Shown piece after piece: positions 47,360 to 55,673 of a stretch of DNA of 64,000 nt. The stretch comes from Hymenobacter glacieicola (GTDB lineage: Bacteria; Bacteroidota; Bacteroidia; Cytophagales; Hymenobacteraceae). The notes beneath the pieces were generated by a model, which was not told the origin of the DNA, made no database searches, and worked only from the letters and a program-made list of their open reading frames with translations. Both the position numbers and the translations under genes were made by a program. The DNA is taken from positions 124,001 through 188,000 of the forward strand of contig NZ_BMGS01000003.1 of NCBI RefSeq assembly GCF_014640315.1, given 5' to 3'. Numbering within the stretch: position 1 is the stretch's first letter; every line of letters begins with the position of its first letter.

Positions 47360-48601
47360 CTACCGAAACCGCCACGCGGGCAGCACCGACCCGGCCGGAA
47401 ACTGCTCCTGCTCCGGCGGCAGTTCCAGAAATCCCGCCGAAGTCAACAGGCTGGCCATGTCGCCGGAGCCGCCGGCCCGCTCGGGAGTAGCCCGCAAACG
47501 GCCATCGGGGCCGTGCTCCAGCCTCACCAGCAGAAAGTGCGTGAGGCGGGGGCGAAACTGCACGTACTCGGTTAGCACGGCCGCAACGGGGCCGCCGGAA
47601 GCCGCCGTTGTGCCCAGCGTTTCCGGGGCTTCGGGTTGCTGGGCAGCGAGCAGCCAGGGCCGGGCGTAGCGGTAGAAGTTCACGAAGGTAGAAACCGGGT
47701 TGCCGGGCAGGGCAAACACCACCGCCCCGCCCGGCTGCTGCCCGAACCAGAAGGGCTTACCCGGCCGCTGCTGCACCTCGTGGAAAATCTGCTCTACGCC
47801 CAGCTCCCGCAGGGTTTCGGGCAGAAAATCAGCCTTGCCTTTCGACACGCCGCCGCTGAGCACCACCGCATCGTAGCCGCTGAGCAGGGCGGGTAGTCCC
47901 TGCCGCAGGGCCTCCGGGTCGTCGTCGAAATGAAACGTATCAGCCTCGGCCCCCGTCTGCCAGGCCGCCGCCTGCAGCATCAGGGCATTGGAGCGCCGAA
48001 TCTGGTGGGCCGCCGGCTTCTCCGTAATGGGCACCAGCTCGTCGCCAGTACTGACTACGGCCACGCGGGGGCGGCGCGTCACGGCTACCGTGGCGGCCCC
48101 AATGGTAGCGGCTACGGCTACTTCGGCGGGCTCCAGGCGGGTGCCGGCGGGTACCAGCAGGTCGCCCTGGCGGCGGTCGGCGGCGCGGGTGTGCACGTTG
48201 TGGCCGCGGCGCGGGGGCAGGACCTGCACGGTGGCGTACCGCTGGCCGGCGTCGTCGGTGCGGAAGGTCAGGTCTTCGTAGCGAATCACGGTGTCCACGC
48301 CTTCCGGCAGGGCCGCGCCGGTCATGATTTCCACGGCGGCGGCAAGGTCTTGCAGGGGGGTAGGCGGCTGGCCGGCAAACTGGGTGCTTTCGATGCGAAA
48401 CTCCGTTTGACCACTTTCCAGCGCCCCGAAGCGCAGGGCAATACCATCCATGGCTACCCGGTTGAAGGGCGGAAAGTCCCGGTCGGCCTGCAGGTCTTCG
48501 CGCAGGATGCGGCCCGCCGCCAGGGGTAGCGACAGGTACTCCACGGACAGCGGACGGATGGTGGCGGCAACAAGGCGGGTAGCTTCTTCAACGGAAATCA
48601 T
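47360..48601 (-). CDS. moeA: Molybdopterin molybdotransferase
   Basis: A 413-residue MoeA, which inserts molybdate into adenylylated molybdopterin to give the active cofactor. Family blocks: MISVEEATRLVAA at the start, NRVAMDGIALR with the conserved Asp, IMTGAALPEGVDTVIRYED, the MoCF domain VAVVSTGDELVPI, LSGGVSKGKADFLPETL, and FALPGNPVSTFVNFYRY. The ATG at 48601 was chosen because the family starts there; the frame is open for nearly 300 codons upstream, overlapping moaC in antisense, which is not credible as coding. It is divergent from moaC with a GTCAT-type repeat between them. Confidence 0.95.
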   Translation of the reverse strand: MISVEEATRLVAATIRPLSVEYLSLPLAAGRILREDLQADRDFPPFNRVAMDGIALRFGALESGQTEFRIESTQFAGQPPTPLQDLAAAVEIMTGAALPEGVDTVIRYEDLTFRTDDAGQRYATVQVLPPRRGHNVHTRAADRRQGDLLVPAGTRLEPAEVAVAATIGAATVAVTRRPRVAVVSTGDELVPITEKPAAHQIRRSNALMLQAAAWQTGAEADTFHFDDDPEALRQGLPALLSGYDAVVLSGGVSKGKADFLPETLRELGVEQIFHEVQQRPGKPFWFGQQPGGAVVFALPGNPVSTFVNFYRYARPWLLAAQQPEAPETLGTTAASGGPVAAVLTEYVQFRPRLTHFLLVRLEHGPDGRLRATPERAGGSGDMASLLTSAGFLELPPEQEQFPAGSVLPAWRFR

Positions 48602-48656
48602 AAGCAGAGGCGGAGCGGTTACGAAGCGCATCTTTGCGCTCCTTCTTGCAAGGATG

Positions 48657-48754
48657 TTGTCATGCCGAGCATTCTGCGGATCAAGCAGAGGCGAGGAATC
48701 TGGGTTCACCATGCAACGATTTACCCAGATTCCTCGCTTTGCTCGGAATGACAA
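48657..48754. repeat. GTCAT-family palindrome between moeA and moaC
   Basis: Arms 48657-48705 and 48723-48754. They pair well at both ends (TTGTCAT... and ...GAGGAATCTGGGT), but the left arm carries 17 extra bases in the middle that the right arm lacks. The loop contains CACCATGCAACG, as in the element at 26917. An outer remnant, GATGCGTCTCTAC, is at 48826-48838, recalling the outer arm at 61439-61458. Confidence 0.65.
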
Positions 48755-48844
48755 CTGGGCGGAATGAAAAAGCAAAGTACTGGCTTGGCTGGTTTGTTTA
48801 CCATTCGCAACGACTAGGCGCCAAGATGCGTCTCTACTGCTACT

Positions 48845-49333
48845 ATGTCTGACTCTCCCAAACTCACCCACCTCAACGCAGCCGGGCAGCCGGCCATGGT
48901 TGACGTGGGCGCCAAAGCTCCTACCCGCCGCGTGGCCCGGGCCCGCAGCCGCGTGGTACTCGGCCCCGATATTATGGCTCTGGTAAAAGAAGGCGACCTG
49001 CCCACCCGCAAGGGTCCCGTATTTCAAACCGCCATTCTGGCCGGCATCATGGGCGCTAAGCGCACTTCGGAGCTGATTCCGCTCTGCCATCCGCTGGGCC
49101 TCGACGACTGCCAGGTGCGCATTGAACCCGATGGGGAAGACGCCGTGCTGATTGAGTGCACGGCCACCGTAACCGGCAAAACCGGGGTGGAAATGGAGGC
49201 CCTGACCGGCGCTTCGGTGGCGGCCCTCACCATTTATGATATGTGTAAGGCCCTCTCGCACAACATTGTGATTCAGGAAACGCGCCTGCTGGAAAAGACC
49301 GGCGGCAAACAGGACTTTCATCATGCCGGATAA
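48845..49333 (+). CDS. moaC: Cyclic pyranopterin monophosphate synthase
   Basis: A 162-residue MoaC that, after MoaA, converts GTP-derived 3',8-cH2GTP to cyclic pyranopterin monophosphate. Family blocks are clear: [36 protein letters not shown] with the active-site His/Cys region, [20 protein letters not shown] and the C-terminal Lys-rich loop (LLEKTGGK). It overlaps the following mobB/mobA fusion gene by 11 nt, so they are translationally coupled. Divergent from moeA. Confidence 0.96.
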   Translation: MSDSPKLTHLNAAGQPAMVDVGAKAPTRRVARARSRVVLGPDIMALVKEGDLPTRKGPVFQTAILAGIMGAKRTSELIPLCHPLGLDDCQVRIEPDGEDAVLIECTATVTGKTGVEMEALTGASVAALTIYDMCKALSHNIVIQETRLLEKTGGKQDFHHAG

Positions 49334-50510
49334 CCAGCCTTCTGCTACCCCCGCGCCCCGCGCCAAGCATGCCCAGCTTGCCCGGCCCGATTTCGGTGAG
49401 TTTGGCCGCCATGAGTTGGCTATTCTGGGGGCGCCCTGCGGCAAGATCAAGGAGCTAGTGGCTCGGCTGCTGCCGCTGCTTTCCCCCACCCTGCGCGTAG
49501 CCTACGTCGATGCCGACCACGCCGCCGGCGACGATGTGGCCCAGGGCGGCAGCGGCGGCCAGGACGCCATTCTGCAAGCCGGTGCCACCGCCGAGCTAAC
49601 CGACAAAATCACCTTCGCCCGCCTGGATGTGAAGCGCGGCCTGGACAAGTTTAGCCAGCCGGAGTGGCTGCAGCACCAGAGTTTGGTGCTGGTGAACGGC
49701 AACCACTTCCGGGCCCGGCAGCAGCTCGTGATTCTGGACCCCGCCAAGTCCGTGGAGAAAAAGCTCGACCGCCTTACCAACGTGCGCGCCCTGCTGCTGC
49801 CCGAAGGCGTAACCGAAGTGCCGGCCTACCTGCGCGCCCACCTGGCCGGGGCTAACGTGCCCGTGCTACCCCTCCCCGACACCGAAACCCTGGCCGAGCT
49901 GATCTTGCGGGAGTGGCACGCCGCCGCGCCGCCCCTGCGGGGCCTGGTGCTGGCCGGGGGTCGCAGCCAGCGCATGGGCCAGGACAAAGGCAAGCTCGCC
50001 TACCACGAAGGCCGGGAGCAGCGCGCCCACGCCGCCGAGCTGCTGGCCGGCTTCTGCCAGGATGTGCACGTTTCCTGCCGCCCCGACCAGGTGATGGAGC
50101 TGGAGTACGCCGGCCTACGCCCCCTGCCCGACACCTTCGCCGACCTGGGCCCGCTGAGCGGCCTGCTCTCCGCCTTCCGCCTCGACCCCAACGCCGCCTG
50201 GCTGGTCGTGGCTTGCGACCTGCCCTTCCTCTCCGAAACTACCCTGGACCACTTGGTAGAGCACCGCCAGCCGGCGCGCATGGCCACGGCTTACCAAAGC
50301 CCCGACAACGAGTGGCCCGAACCGCTCATCACCATCTGGGAACCCGGCAGCTACGCTACCCTGCTGCGCTTCCTGAGCCTGGGCTACAGCTGCCCCCGCA
50401 AGGCGCTCATCAACTCCGACATTGAGCTGCTACCCCCACCCGCGCCCCAGGAGCTGCGCAACGTGAACACGCAGGAAGAAGCGGAACAGGCCCGGCAGGA
50501 GCTAGGGTAG
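49323..50510 (+). CDS. mobA: MobB-like / MobA molybdenum-cofactor nucleotidyltransferase fusion
   Basis: 395 residues in two parts. Residues ~200-395 are a MobA-type nucleotidyltransferase (RGLVLAGGRSQRMGQDKGKL signature, then WLVVACDLPFLSE with the metal-binding Asp), which attaches GMP (or CMP) to the cofactor. Residues ~20-195 are related to MobB-like P-loop proteins, but the Walker A site reads LGAPCGKIKE, one residue short and without the usual Ser/Thr after GK, so nucleotide binding may be lost. The DADHAAGDD block may correspond to the Walker B region. It overlaps moaC by 11 nt. A GTCAT-type hairpin after the stop is likely its terminator. Confidence 0.85.
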   Translation: MPDNQPSATPAPRAKHAQLARPDFGEFGRHELAILGAPCGKIKELVARLLPLLSPTLRVAYVDADHAAGDDVAQGGSGGQDAILQAGATAELTDKITFARLDVKRGLDKFSQPEWLQHQSLVLVNGNHFRARQQLVILDPAKSVEKKLDRLTNVRALLLPEGVTEVPAYLRAHLAGANVPVLPLPDTETLAELILREWHAAAPPLRGLVLAGGRSQRMGQDKGKLAYHEGREQRAHAAELLAGFCQDVHVSCRPDQVMELEYAGLRPLPDTFADLGPLSGLLSAFRLDPNAAWLVVACDLPFLSETTLDHLVEHRQPARMATAYQSPDNEWPEPLITIWEPGSYATLLRFLSLGYSCPRKALINSDIELLPPPAPQELRNVNTQEEAEQARQELG

Positions 50511-50558
50511 CGTTGCTGCTGCTTTTGCTTTATTCTTTAATTATCAACTACCTGTATC

Positions 50559-50606
50559 AAAAAAGTCTGTCATCCTTCGCTCCCGCTCAGGATGACAGAC
50601 TTTTTT
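50559..50606. terminator. GTCAT-containing bidirectional terminator
   Basis: A perfect 18-bp stem (50559-50576 with 50589-50606), A-run on the left and T-run on the right, between convergent mobA and moaE. The stem holds the GTCATCCT core seen in the dispersed palindromes at 52957-53073, so this terminator seems built from that family. Confidence 0.85.
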
Positions 50607-50642
50607 GACTAGTTCTTTAAAGTAGTAAAGCGCAGAGAATGC

Positions 50643-51062
50643 TTACGGATGGGCCGCTACCCACACGTCACCGTCCTCGTAAAACTCTTTTTTCCAAATG
50701 GTTACTACCTGCTTCAGCGTGTCAATGATGTAATGGCAGGCGGCGAAGCTCTCGGCGCGGTGGGGCGTTGATACGGCCACTACCACGGCTACGTCGCCGA
50801 TGTGGAGGGTGCCTTTGCGGTGAATGACGGTGACTTTCTTCAGCATGGGCCACTGCTCCACGGCCTGCTCGGCTACTTTGCGCAGCTGATGCAGGGCCAT
50901 GCTGTCGTAGGCCTCGTACTCAAGGCGCACCACGGGCCGGCCGGTGCTCTTGTTGCGCACGGCCCCAATAAACGTGTTGATGGCGCCGGCCCCGTCGTCT
51001 TCCACCGTGCGCAGGGCCGCGGCTACGTCAATGGGCTGGTCGGTCAGGTCGATGTGAATCAA
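50643..51062 (-). CDS. moaE: Molybdopterin synthase catalytic subunit
   Basis: A 139-residue MoaE, the large subunit that moves sulfur from the MoaD C-terminus to cPMP. Family blocks: GAINTFIGAVRNKSTGRPV, RLEYEAYDSMALHQLRKVAE, HRKGTLHIGDVAVVVAVSTP and FAACHYIIDTLKQVVTIWKKE with the catalytic Lys region. The start is TTG at 51062 (product MIHIDLTDQ), since no ATG or GTG lies close upstream in frame. moaD lies upstream on the same strand, separated by a repeat-filled gap of about 200 bp. Confidence 0.95.
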   Translation of the reverse strand: MIHIDLTDQPIDVAAALRTVEDDGAGAINTFIGAVRNKSTGRPVVRLEYEAYDSMALHQLRKVAEQAVEQWPMLKKVTVIHRKGTLHIGDVAVVVAVSTPHRAESFAACHYIIDTLKQVVTIWKKEFYEDGDVWVAAHP

Positions 51063-51142
51063 AGTGGGGGATGAGGTAAATGGTGACAGGTAGGTTGCGC
51101 TTATTGGCAGTGGTTATTTTGGTAGCGCTGCACAAAAAGCGT

Positions 51143-51239
51143 TGTCATGCTGAGCGCAGTCGAAGCATCTCTACCTCTGACTAATTAATAGCCTTTCCAA
51201 CGAAGCGGTAGAGATGCTTCGACTGCGCTCAGCATGACA
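51143..51239. repeat. GTCAT-family palindrome between moaE and moaD
   Basis: 51143-51175 and 51207-51239 are perfect 33-bp reverse complements starting TGTCATGCTGAGCGCAGTCG. The intact pairing suggests a recent insertion or strong selection. It separates two genes that are usually adjacent. Confidence 0.8.
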
Positions 51240-51259
51240 CTACGTTATTAACCAAAGCT

Positions 51260-51502
51260 CTACCCCCCGCTTACCGGCGGAATCAGGGCAATTTCGTCGC
51301 GCTCCGAGAGGGTAACGCCGTCCTCGGCGTATTCGTTGTTGACGGCCACGGCTAGGCTAGACAGGCGGCCCAGGGCCGGATACTGCTCCCGCAGTCCCGC
51401 CAGCAGCGCCTGCACCGACTGGCCTTCCGGCGCCGAAACCTCCAGCGACGACTGCCCCACGATTTCGCGGGCAATGCCGAACAAAGCAATTTTCAAGTTC
51501 AT
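51260..51502 (-). CDS. moaD: Molybdopterin synthase sulfur carrier subunit
   Basis: An 80-residue ubiquitin-like MoaD. The C-terminal VSGG is the site that MoeB adenylylates and that becomes thiocarboxylated before sulfur transfer in the MoaE complex. The fold is shown by the LFGIAREIVG start and LAVAVNNEYAEDGVTLSERDEI. It is divergent from moaA, and moaE lies downstream behind a palindrome, so an original moaD-moaE operon may have been split. Confidence 0.93.
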   Translation of the reverse strand: MNLKIALFGIAREIVGQSSLEVSAPEGQSVQALLAGLREQYPALGRLSSLAVAVNNEYAEDGVTLSERDEIALIPPVSGG

Positions 51503-51660
51503 TGGTTATCTAGGTGTTCGTAAAGCTGACCGGTGGTGGAAACCCTCGCCCCTGTGGCGCGGTTTGCGTGAAGACGAAGGTCACTCACCCGAACGGAAAA
51601 GTCTGATTTACGTTGTTTGTTTCACTGCCCCGCCTGGGGCGAGGTGTTTTTCTGCCGAGT

Positions 51661-52668
51661 ATGTCCGCTGCTGTACCGTCTGTATTGTTTGATAACCACG
51701 GCCGCCCGCTGGAATACCTGCGCCTGGCCGTCACGGATCGGTGCAATCTGCGCTGCTTTTACTGCATGCCCGAGGAAGGCATTCAGTACCTGCCCAAGCA
51801 AGAGCTGCTGACCTACGAAGAAATGGAGCGCCTAGTGGCTATTATGGCCGGGCTGGGCGTGCGCAAAGTACGCCTGACGGGCGGGGAGCCGTTCGTACGC
51901 CGCGACTTGGTACCGTTCATGAGCCGGCTAAGCGCAATTTCGGGCATCGAGGAACTGACCCTGACGACCAACGGCGTACTTACGGCGCCCCACGTGCCGG
52001 AGCTAGCCCGCATGGGCGTGAAGGCCGTAAACCTGAGCCTCGATACCCTGGACCGGGCCCGCTTCGCTAGCATCACGCGCCGCGACGAGCTGCCGCGCGT
52101 ACTCGACACGTTCTACGCCCTGCTGGCCGCGGGTATCCGGGTGAAAATCAACGCCGTAGTAATGGACGGGCAGAACACCCAGGACCTGCTGCCCCTGGCC
52201 GAACTGACCCGCGACTTGCCCGTGGATGTGCGCTTCATCGAGGAAATGCCCTTTAACGGGGGTAGCCACGCCGCTACTTTGCCCTGGAACCACACCCGCA
52301 TCCGGGAGCATCTGGAGCTGAACCTGGGCACGCTGACGCCGGTAGCCACTCGCCCCGGCGACACGGCCTCGCATTACACCGTGGCCGGCCACCAGGGCCG
52401 CCTGGGCATTATTGCGGCCTACTCGCGCACCTTCTGCGGCACCTGCAACCGCATCCGCCTCACGGCCGAAGGCGGCCTGAAAACCTGCCTCTACGACCAG
52501 GGCGTGCTCGACATCCGGGCCCTGCTGCGCGGCGGCGCCTCCGATGCCGACATCGTGGCGGCCCTCACCTCTGCCTTCCGCCACCGCGCCGCCAACGGTT
52601 TCGAGGCTGAGCGCCAGCGCCCCCTGCACCAGCTCAGCTTTGAGTCAATGAGCACGATTGGAGGGTAG
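51661..52668 (+). CDS. moaA: GTP 3',8-cyclase
   Basis: A 335-residue radical-SAM MoaA, catalysing the first step of molybdenum-cofactor synthesis. The SAM cluster is Cys28, Cys32, Cys35 in CNLRCFYC; the C-terminal cluster is CGTCNRIRLT...KTCLY; and the final residues Gly-Gly (SMSTIGG) match the essential C-terminal GG. LTGGEPFVRRDL and NAVVMDGQN are other family blocks. The ATG at 51661 starts at the normal position before LRLAVTDRC. The stop is followed directly by the GTGA three-frame stop repeat. Confidence 0.97.
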   Translation: MSAAVPSVLFDNHGRPLEYLRLAVTDRCNLRCFYCMPEEGIQYLPKQELLTYEEMERLVAIMAGLGVRKVRLTGGEPFVRRDLVPFMSRLSAISGIEELTLTTNGVLTAPHVPELARMGVKAVNLSLDTLDRARFASITRRDELPRVLDTFYALLAAGIRVKINAVVMDGQNTQDLLPLAELTRDLPVDVRFIEEMPFNGGSHAATLPWNHTRIREHLELNLGTLTPVATRPGDTASHYTVAGHQGRLGIIAAYSRTFCGTCNRIRLTAEGGLKTCLYDQGVLDIRALLRGGASDADIVAALTSAFRHRAANGFEAERQRPLHQLSFESMSTIGG

Positions 52669-52693
52669 GGGTGAAATGGTGAGTTGGTGAGTA
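52666..52693 (+). repeat. GTGA three-frame stop repeat after moaA
   Basis: After the moaA TAG, TGA triplets occur at 52672, 52680 and 52688, spaced by eight bases and so one in each frame. Only one arm is present here, with no matching hairpin partner. Confidence 0.6.
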
Positions 52694-53115
52694 AATCCAA
52701 CGCGTCATTCTTTCTTCTGGCCGTAGTCCTACTGCTAGGGAAGGTGGAGAGGTAGCATAAAAGAACGTCATGCCGAGCGGAGCGAAGCATCTCGCGTGCT
52801 GATGTTGCCATAGTATTGTCATGCTGACGAAGGAAGCATCTGGCTTAAATCAGTGCGTTAGTAGTCTTGAGTCAGCACGCCAGATGCGGCGGCCGCGCCG
52901 CTGCATGACGGGCTGCACTGTGCTGAACTAGGCCCCGTACTGTTCCTCTACCCCACCACGTCATCCTGAGCTTGCGAAGGACCTTATTAGGGCTGAACGG
53001 GTCGTGGTTGCGGCTGGCGTTTTGCCTTAGTCATTTAGGTGCGATAAGGTCCCTGCCGCGTCAGGATGACGTGCAAAAAGAAAGACGTTGATTCTCACTT
53101 AGTTTCCTGCTTACT
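52669..53115. other. Intergenic region filled with palindromic repeats
   Basis: About 447 bp without a gene. It contains the GTGA repeat after moaA, single arms of the GTCAT family at about 52764-52795, a degenerate pair at 52817-52845/52879-52910, and an inverted repeat at 52957-52987/53044-53073. Several insertions seem to have piled up here. Confidence 0.55.
52957..53073. repeat. GTCAT-family palindrome upstream of the hydrolase gene
   Basis: Arms 52957-52987 and 53044-53073 both begin or end with CACGTCATCCTGA and ACCTTAT sequences, with a diverged centre. The variant core CATCC matches the terminator at 50559-50606. Confidence 0.6.
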
Positions 53116-53922
53116 ATGAAGGCTGTATTCTGGATACTCGGGCTGGGCGCGGCGCTGTACATTGGGGTGTGCCTGCTGCTGTATTTTCAGCAGGAGCGGC
53201 TGCTGTTCTTCCCGACCCGGCTGGCTACCAACTACCGCTTTTCCTTTCCCGGTCGGTTTGAGGAGCACTGGGTTACGGCCCCGGACGGCACCCGCCTGCA
53301 CGGCCTGCTGTTCCAGACCGATTCTGCTTCCGCGAAGGGCCTTATCTTCTACCTGCACGGCAACGGTGGGGCCCTGGATAATTGGGGCGAGGTAGCGCCT
53401 GCCTACACCCGCCTCGGCTACGACGTGTTTCTGCTCGACTACCGGGGCTACGGCAAAAGCCAGGGACGCATCAGTAGTGAACAGCAGCTACTTTCCGATG
53501 TGGAAGTAGCTTATCAACAGCTACTTACCCAGTACCCCGAAAACCGCACCGTCGTGCTGGGCTACTCCTTGGGCACGGGCCCGGCGGCATGGCTGGCAGC
53601 CCGGCACCTGCCCCGGCTGCTAATTCTGCAGACACCCTACCAGAGTATGCGCGCCGTGGCCCGCCAGCACTATCCCTGGGTACCGGGCATCCTTGTGCGC
53701 TACCCCTTGCACACCAACCGAGTGCTGGCCCGCGTCAAATCCCCCATCGTTATCTTCCACGGCGACCAGGACGAGATAATCAGTTATGAGTCGGCGCGGC
53801 AGCTCAAGGCGCTGCTTAAGCCTCAGGATCAGTTTATTACCTTGGCCGGAGCCGGGCACAACGGCATGACCGACAACCCGGAGTACCAGCAGGCTATCCA
53901 GCAGATTCTGGCTACCCTTTGA
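53116..53922 (+). CDS. Membrane-anchored alpha/beta hydrolase
   Basis: 268 residues. An N-terminal hydrophobic segment (about 2-20) probably anchors it, with the hydrolase domain outside or at the membrane surface. The oxyanion block is FYLHGNGGALDNWG, the nucleophile elbow GYSLGTGPAAWLA (Ser near 158), the acid Asp in HGDQDEIISYE and the His in GAGHNGMTDNP. It resembles FrsA/BEM46-type hydrolases of unknown substrate. It stands alone between the moaA repeats and the sigma-factor gene. Confidence 0.87.
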   Translation: MKAVFWILGLGAALYIGVCLLLYFQQERLLFFPTRLATNYRFSFPGRFEEHWVTAPDGTRLHGLLFQTDSASAKGLIFYLHGNGGALDNWGEVAPAYTRLGYDVFLLDYRGYGKSQGRISSEQQLLSDVEVAYQQLLTQYPENRTVVLGYSLGTGPAAWLAARHLPRLLILQTPYQSMRAVARQHYPWVPGILVRYPLHTNRVLARVKSPIVIFHGDQDEIISYESARQLKALLKPQDQFITLAGAGHNGMTDNPEYQQAIQQILATL

Positions 53923-54024
53923 TCTGGGCGGTAACTTTTCCCGCACTCGAAGGGTGATAGTTGGTCTAAATGAAGATTAACCTGCAGAACGACTTCCGGG
54001 CCCTTATTCGCTACCCTACTTGCT

Positions 54025-54579
54025 ATGGAAACCACCGCCTCTCTTCGCCACGCCCTGCTCACCGACCGGCACCGGACGCTCACCGGCCTCTACCAGCGCA
54101 CCTTCCCGATGGTGCGGCGGCACGTGCAGCAGCACGGTGGCTCGGCCCAGGATGCCAAGGACGTGTTTCAGGATGCGCTGGTCATTTTCTATGAAAAAGC
54201 GGTTGGCGAAACCTTGGTACTGTCGGCCTCGGTGAGCACCTACCTGGTGGGGGTAAGCCGTAACCTTTGGCGCCGGGAGCTGGCGCGCCGCCGCCAGCAG
54301 CCGCTTACTGGCCTCACGGAGGAGCACGCGGAGCGGCTGCCGGAGCTAGAATCCGCGGAAACTTCGGCCGCGCTTTCGGTGCTGGACTACGTGGAGCAGC
54401 TGGGGGAGCGGTGCAAGAGCGTGCTGCTGGCTTTCTACTACTTCCAGCAACCCCTGGAGCAGATTGCCCGCACCCACGACTACCGCAGTGTACGCTCGGC
54501 AACGGTGCAGAAATTTAAGTGCCTGGAACGCCTGCGCGCGGCCGTACGAACCTTATTCGCTCACGATTTCGCCCGGTAA
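54025..54579 (+). CDS. Sigma-70 family (ECF-like) RNA polymerase sigma factor
   Basis: 184 residues with region 2 (LYQRTFPMVRRHVQQHGGSA through DVFQDALVIFYEKAV, ending VSTYLVGVSRNLWRRELAR) and a region 4 HTH (LLAFYYFQQPLEQIARTHDY). It should direct RNA polymerase to a small regulon. The next gene starts 4 bp after its stop and encodes a 97-residue protein, likely co-translated. That partner lacks a membrane helix, so this is not a typical ECF/anti-sigma pair with a transmembrane anti-sigma. Confidence 0.9.
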   Translation: METTASLRHALLTDRHRTLTGLYQRTFPMVRRHVQQHGGSAQDAKDVFQDALVIFYEKAVGETLVLSASVSTYLVGVSRNLWRRELARRRQQPLTGLTEEHAERLPELESAETSAALSVLDYVEQLGERCKSVLLAFYYFQQPLEQIARTHDYRSVRSATVQKFKCLERLRAAVRTLFAHDFAR

Positions 54580-54582
54580 CTT

Positions 54583-54876
54583 ATGCGCCCCGCCCTGAAA
54601 CGACTGCAACTCATTGAGCGCCACCTACTGGGCCACCCCACCGCCACCGAAGCCGCCGCGTGGCAGGTGCAATTATTCACCGACCCAGAGCTGGCCACTG
54701 ATACGGAGGCCCAGCACCTACTTTACCAGGGCCTGCAGCTGGCCGGCCGTAAGCAGCTTCGGCAAGAGCTGGACCTGATTCACGCCCAACTTGCCGGTAC
54801 TGCCCGCCGCCAGCGCTGGCTCCAGGCTGCTCTCCATGCAGTGCGCCGGGTGCTCCCTCAAGCGCTTCGGCGGTAA
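54583..54876 (+). CDS. Small helical protein coupled to the sigma factor
   Basis: 97 residues, mainly helical and basic at the C-terminus. The N-terminus ([20 protein letters not shown], then [20 protein letters not shown]) resembles the first helices of anti-sigma-like proteins that I recall next to sigma factors in Bacteroidota, but there is no zinc-binding HxxxCxxC motif and no membrane helix. It probably binds the sigma factor or helps regulate it; this is inferred from the 3-bp spacing alone. The family is not named with confidence. Confidence 0.7.
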   Translation: MRPALKRLQLIERHLLGHPTATEAAAWQVQLFTDPELATDTEAQHLLYQGLQLAGRKQLRQELDLIHAQLAGTARRQRWLQAALHAVRRVLPQALRR

Positions 54877-54974
54877 GACTTTCTTCTGATTTTCTGGCTT
54901 TTACAACTCATTTCTTGCCCTACCTGCGGGGCAAGCCGGTACTCCTGCGTCCATTTTTTACCCTCATTGCTGTT

Positions 54975-55673
54975 ATGCTCACCTCCCAAGAGTTCCGCAA
55001 ATTTGCCGTGCAAGGCCAGGGCCTTCGTGCCTCCGTGGTCGATGATTACCTGCGCCACACCAACGGGCGCGCCTACCCCACCGTGACGGCCATGACGCGC
55101 TCCGTGATTGAAGAGCGACCAACTCGTTTTGCTGAAATCGACGTGTTTTCGCGGCTGATTATGGACCGCATCATCTTCCTGGGGCAGGCTGTGGATGACC
55201 AGATAGCCAACATCATCAATGCCCAACTGCTGTTCCTGGAATCGGTAGACAACCGCAAGGATATCTTGCTCTACATCAACTCCCCCGGCGGCTCGGTGTA
55301 CGCGGGGCTGGGCATGTACGACACCATGCAATACGTGACCCCGGACGTGGCCACCATGTGCACCGGCCTAGCCGCGAGTATGGGCGCTTTTTTACTGTGC
55401 GGAGGCGCGCTAGGCAAGCGGTCGGCCCTGCCCCACGCCCGCGTCATGATTCACCAGCCCAGCGGCGGAGTGCAAGGCCCATCGGCTGACATTGAGATTA
55501 CCGCTCGCGAGGTGGTGAAGCTGCGCCAAGAGCTCTACGGCATTTACGCCGAGCGTACCGGCAAGACTGCTCAGCAAATCCACGCTGATTCGGACCGGGA
55601 CTACTGGCTCCGGGCCGATGAAGCCAAAGAATACGGCCTCATTGACGAAGTGCTGGCGCGCAAGGCAGGGTAG
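54975..55673 (+). CDS. clpP: ATP-dependent Clp protease proteolytic subunit
   Basis: A 232-residue ClpP serine protease. The catalytic Ser is in [11 protein letters not shown], the His in [11 protein letters not shown], and the Asp in the following [19 protein letters not shown] region. The N-terminal [20 protein letters not shown] and [20 protein letters not shown] blocks are standard. It forms a barrel that degrades proteins fed by ClpX/ClpA. No clpX or tig gene lies beside it, unlike many genomes, so it may be a second ClpP copy. The ATG at 54975 is preferred over one 20 codons upstream. Confidence 0.95.
   Translation: MLTSQEFRKFAVQGQGLRASVVDDYLRHTNGRAYPTVTAMTRSVIEERPTRFAEIDVFSRLIMDRIIFLGQAVDDQIANIINAQLLFLESVDNRKDILLYINSPGGSVYAGLGMYDTMQYVTPDVATMCTGLAASMGAFLLCGGALGKRSALPHARVMIHQPSGGVQGPSADIEITAREVVKLRQELYGIYAERTGKTAQQIHADSDRDYWLRADEAKEYGLIDEVLARKAG

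Noticed and set aside
48602..49489. N-terminal extension of moeA across moaC
   Set aside because: The extra residues are antisense to moaC and a repeat; MoeA proteins begin at the MISVEEA position.
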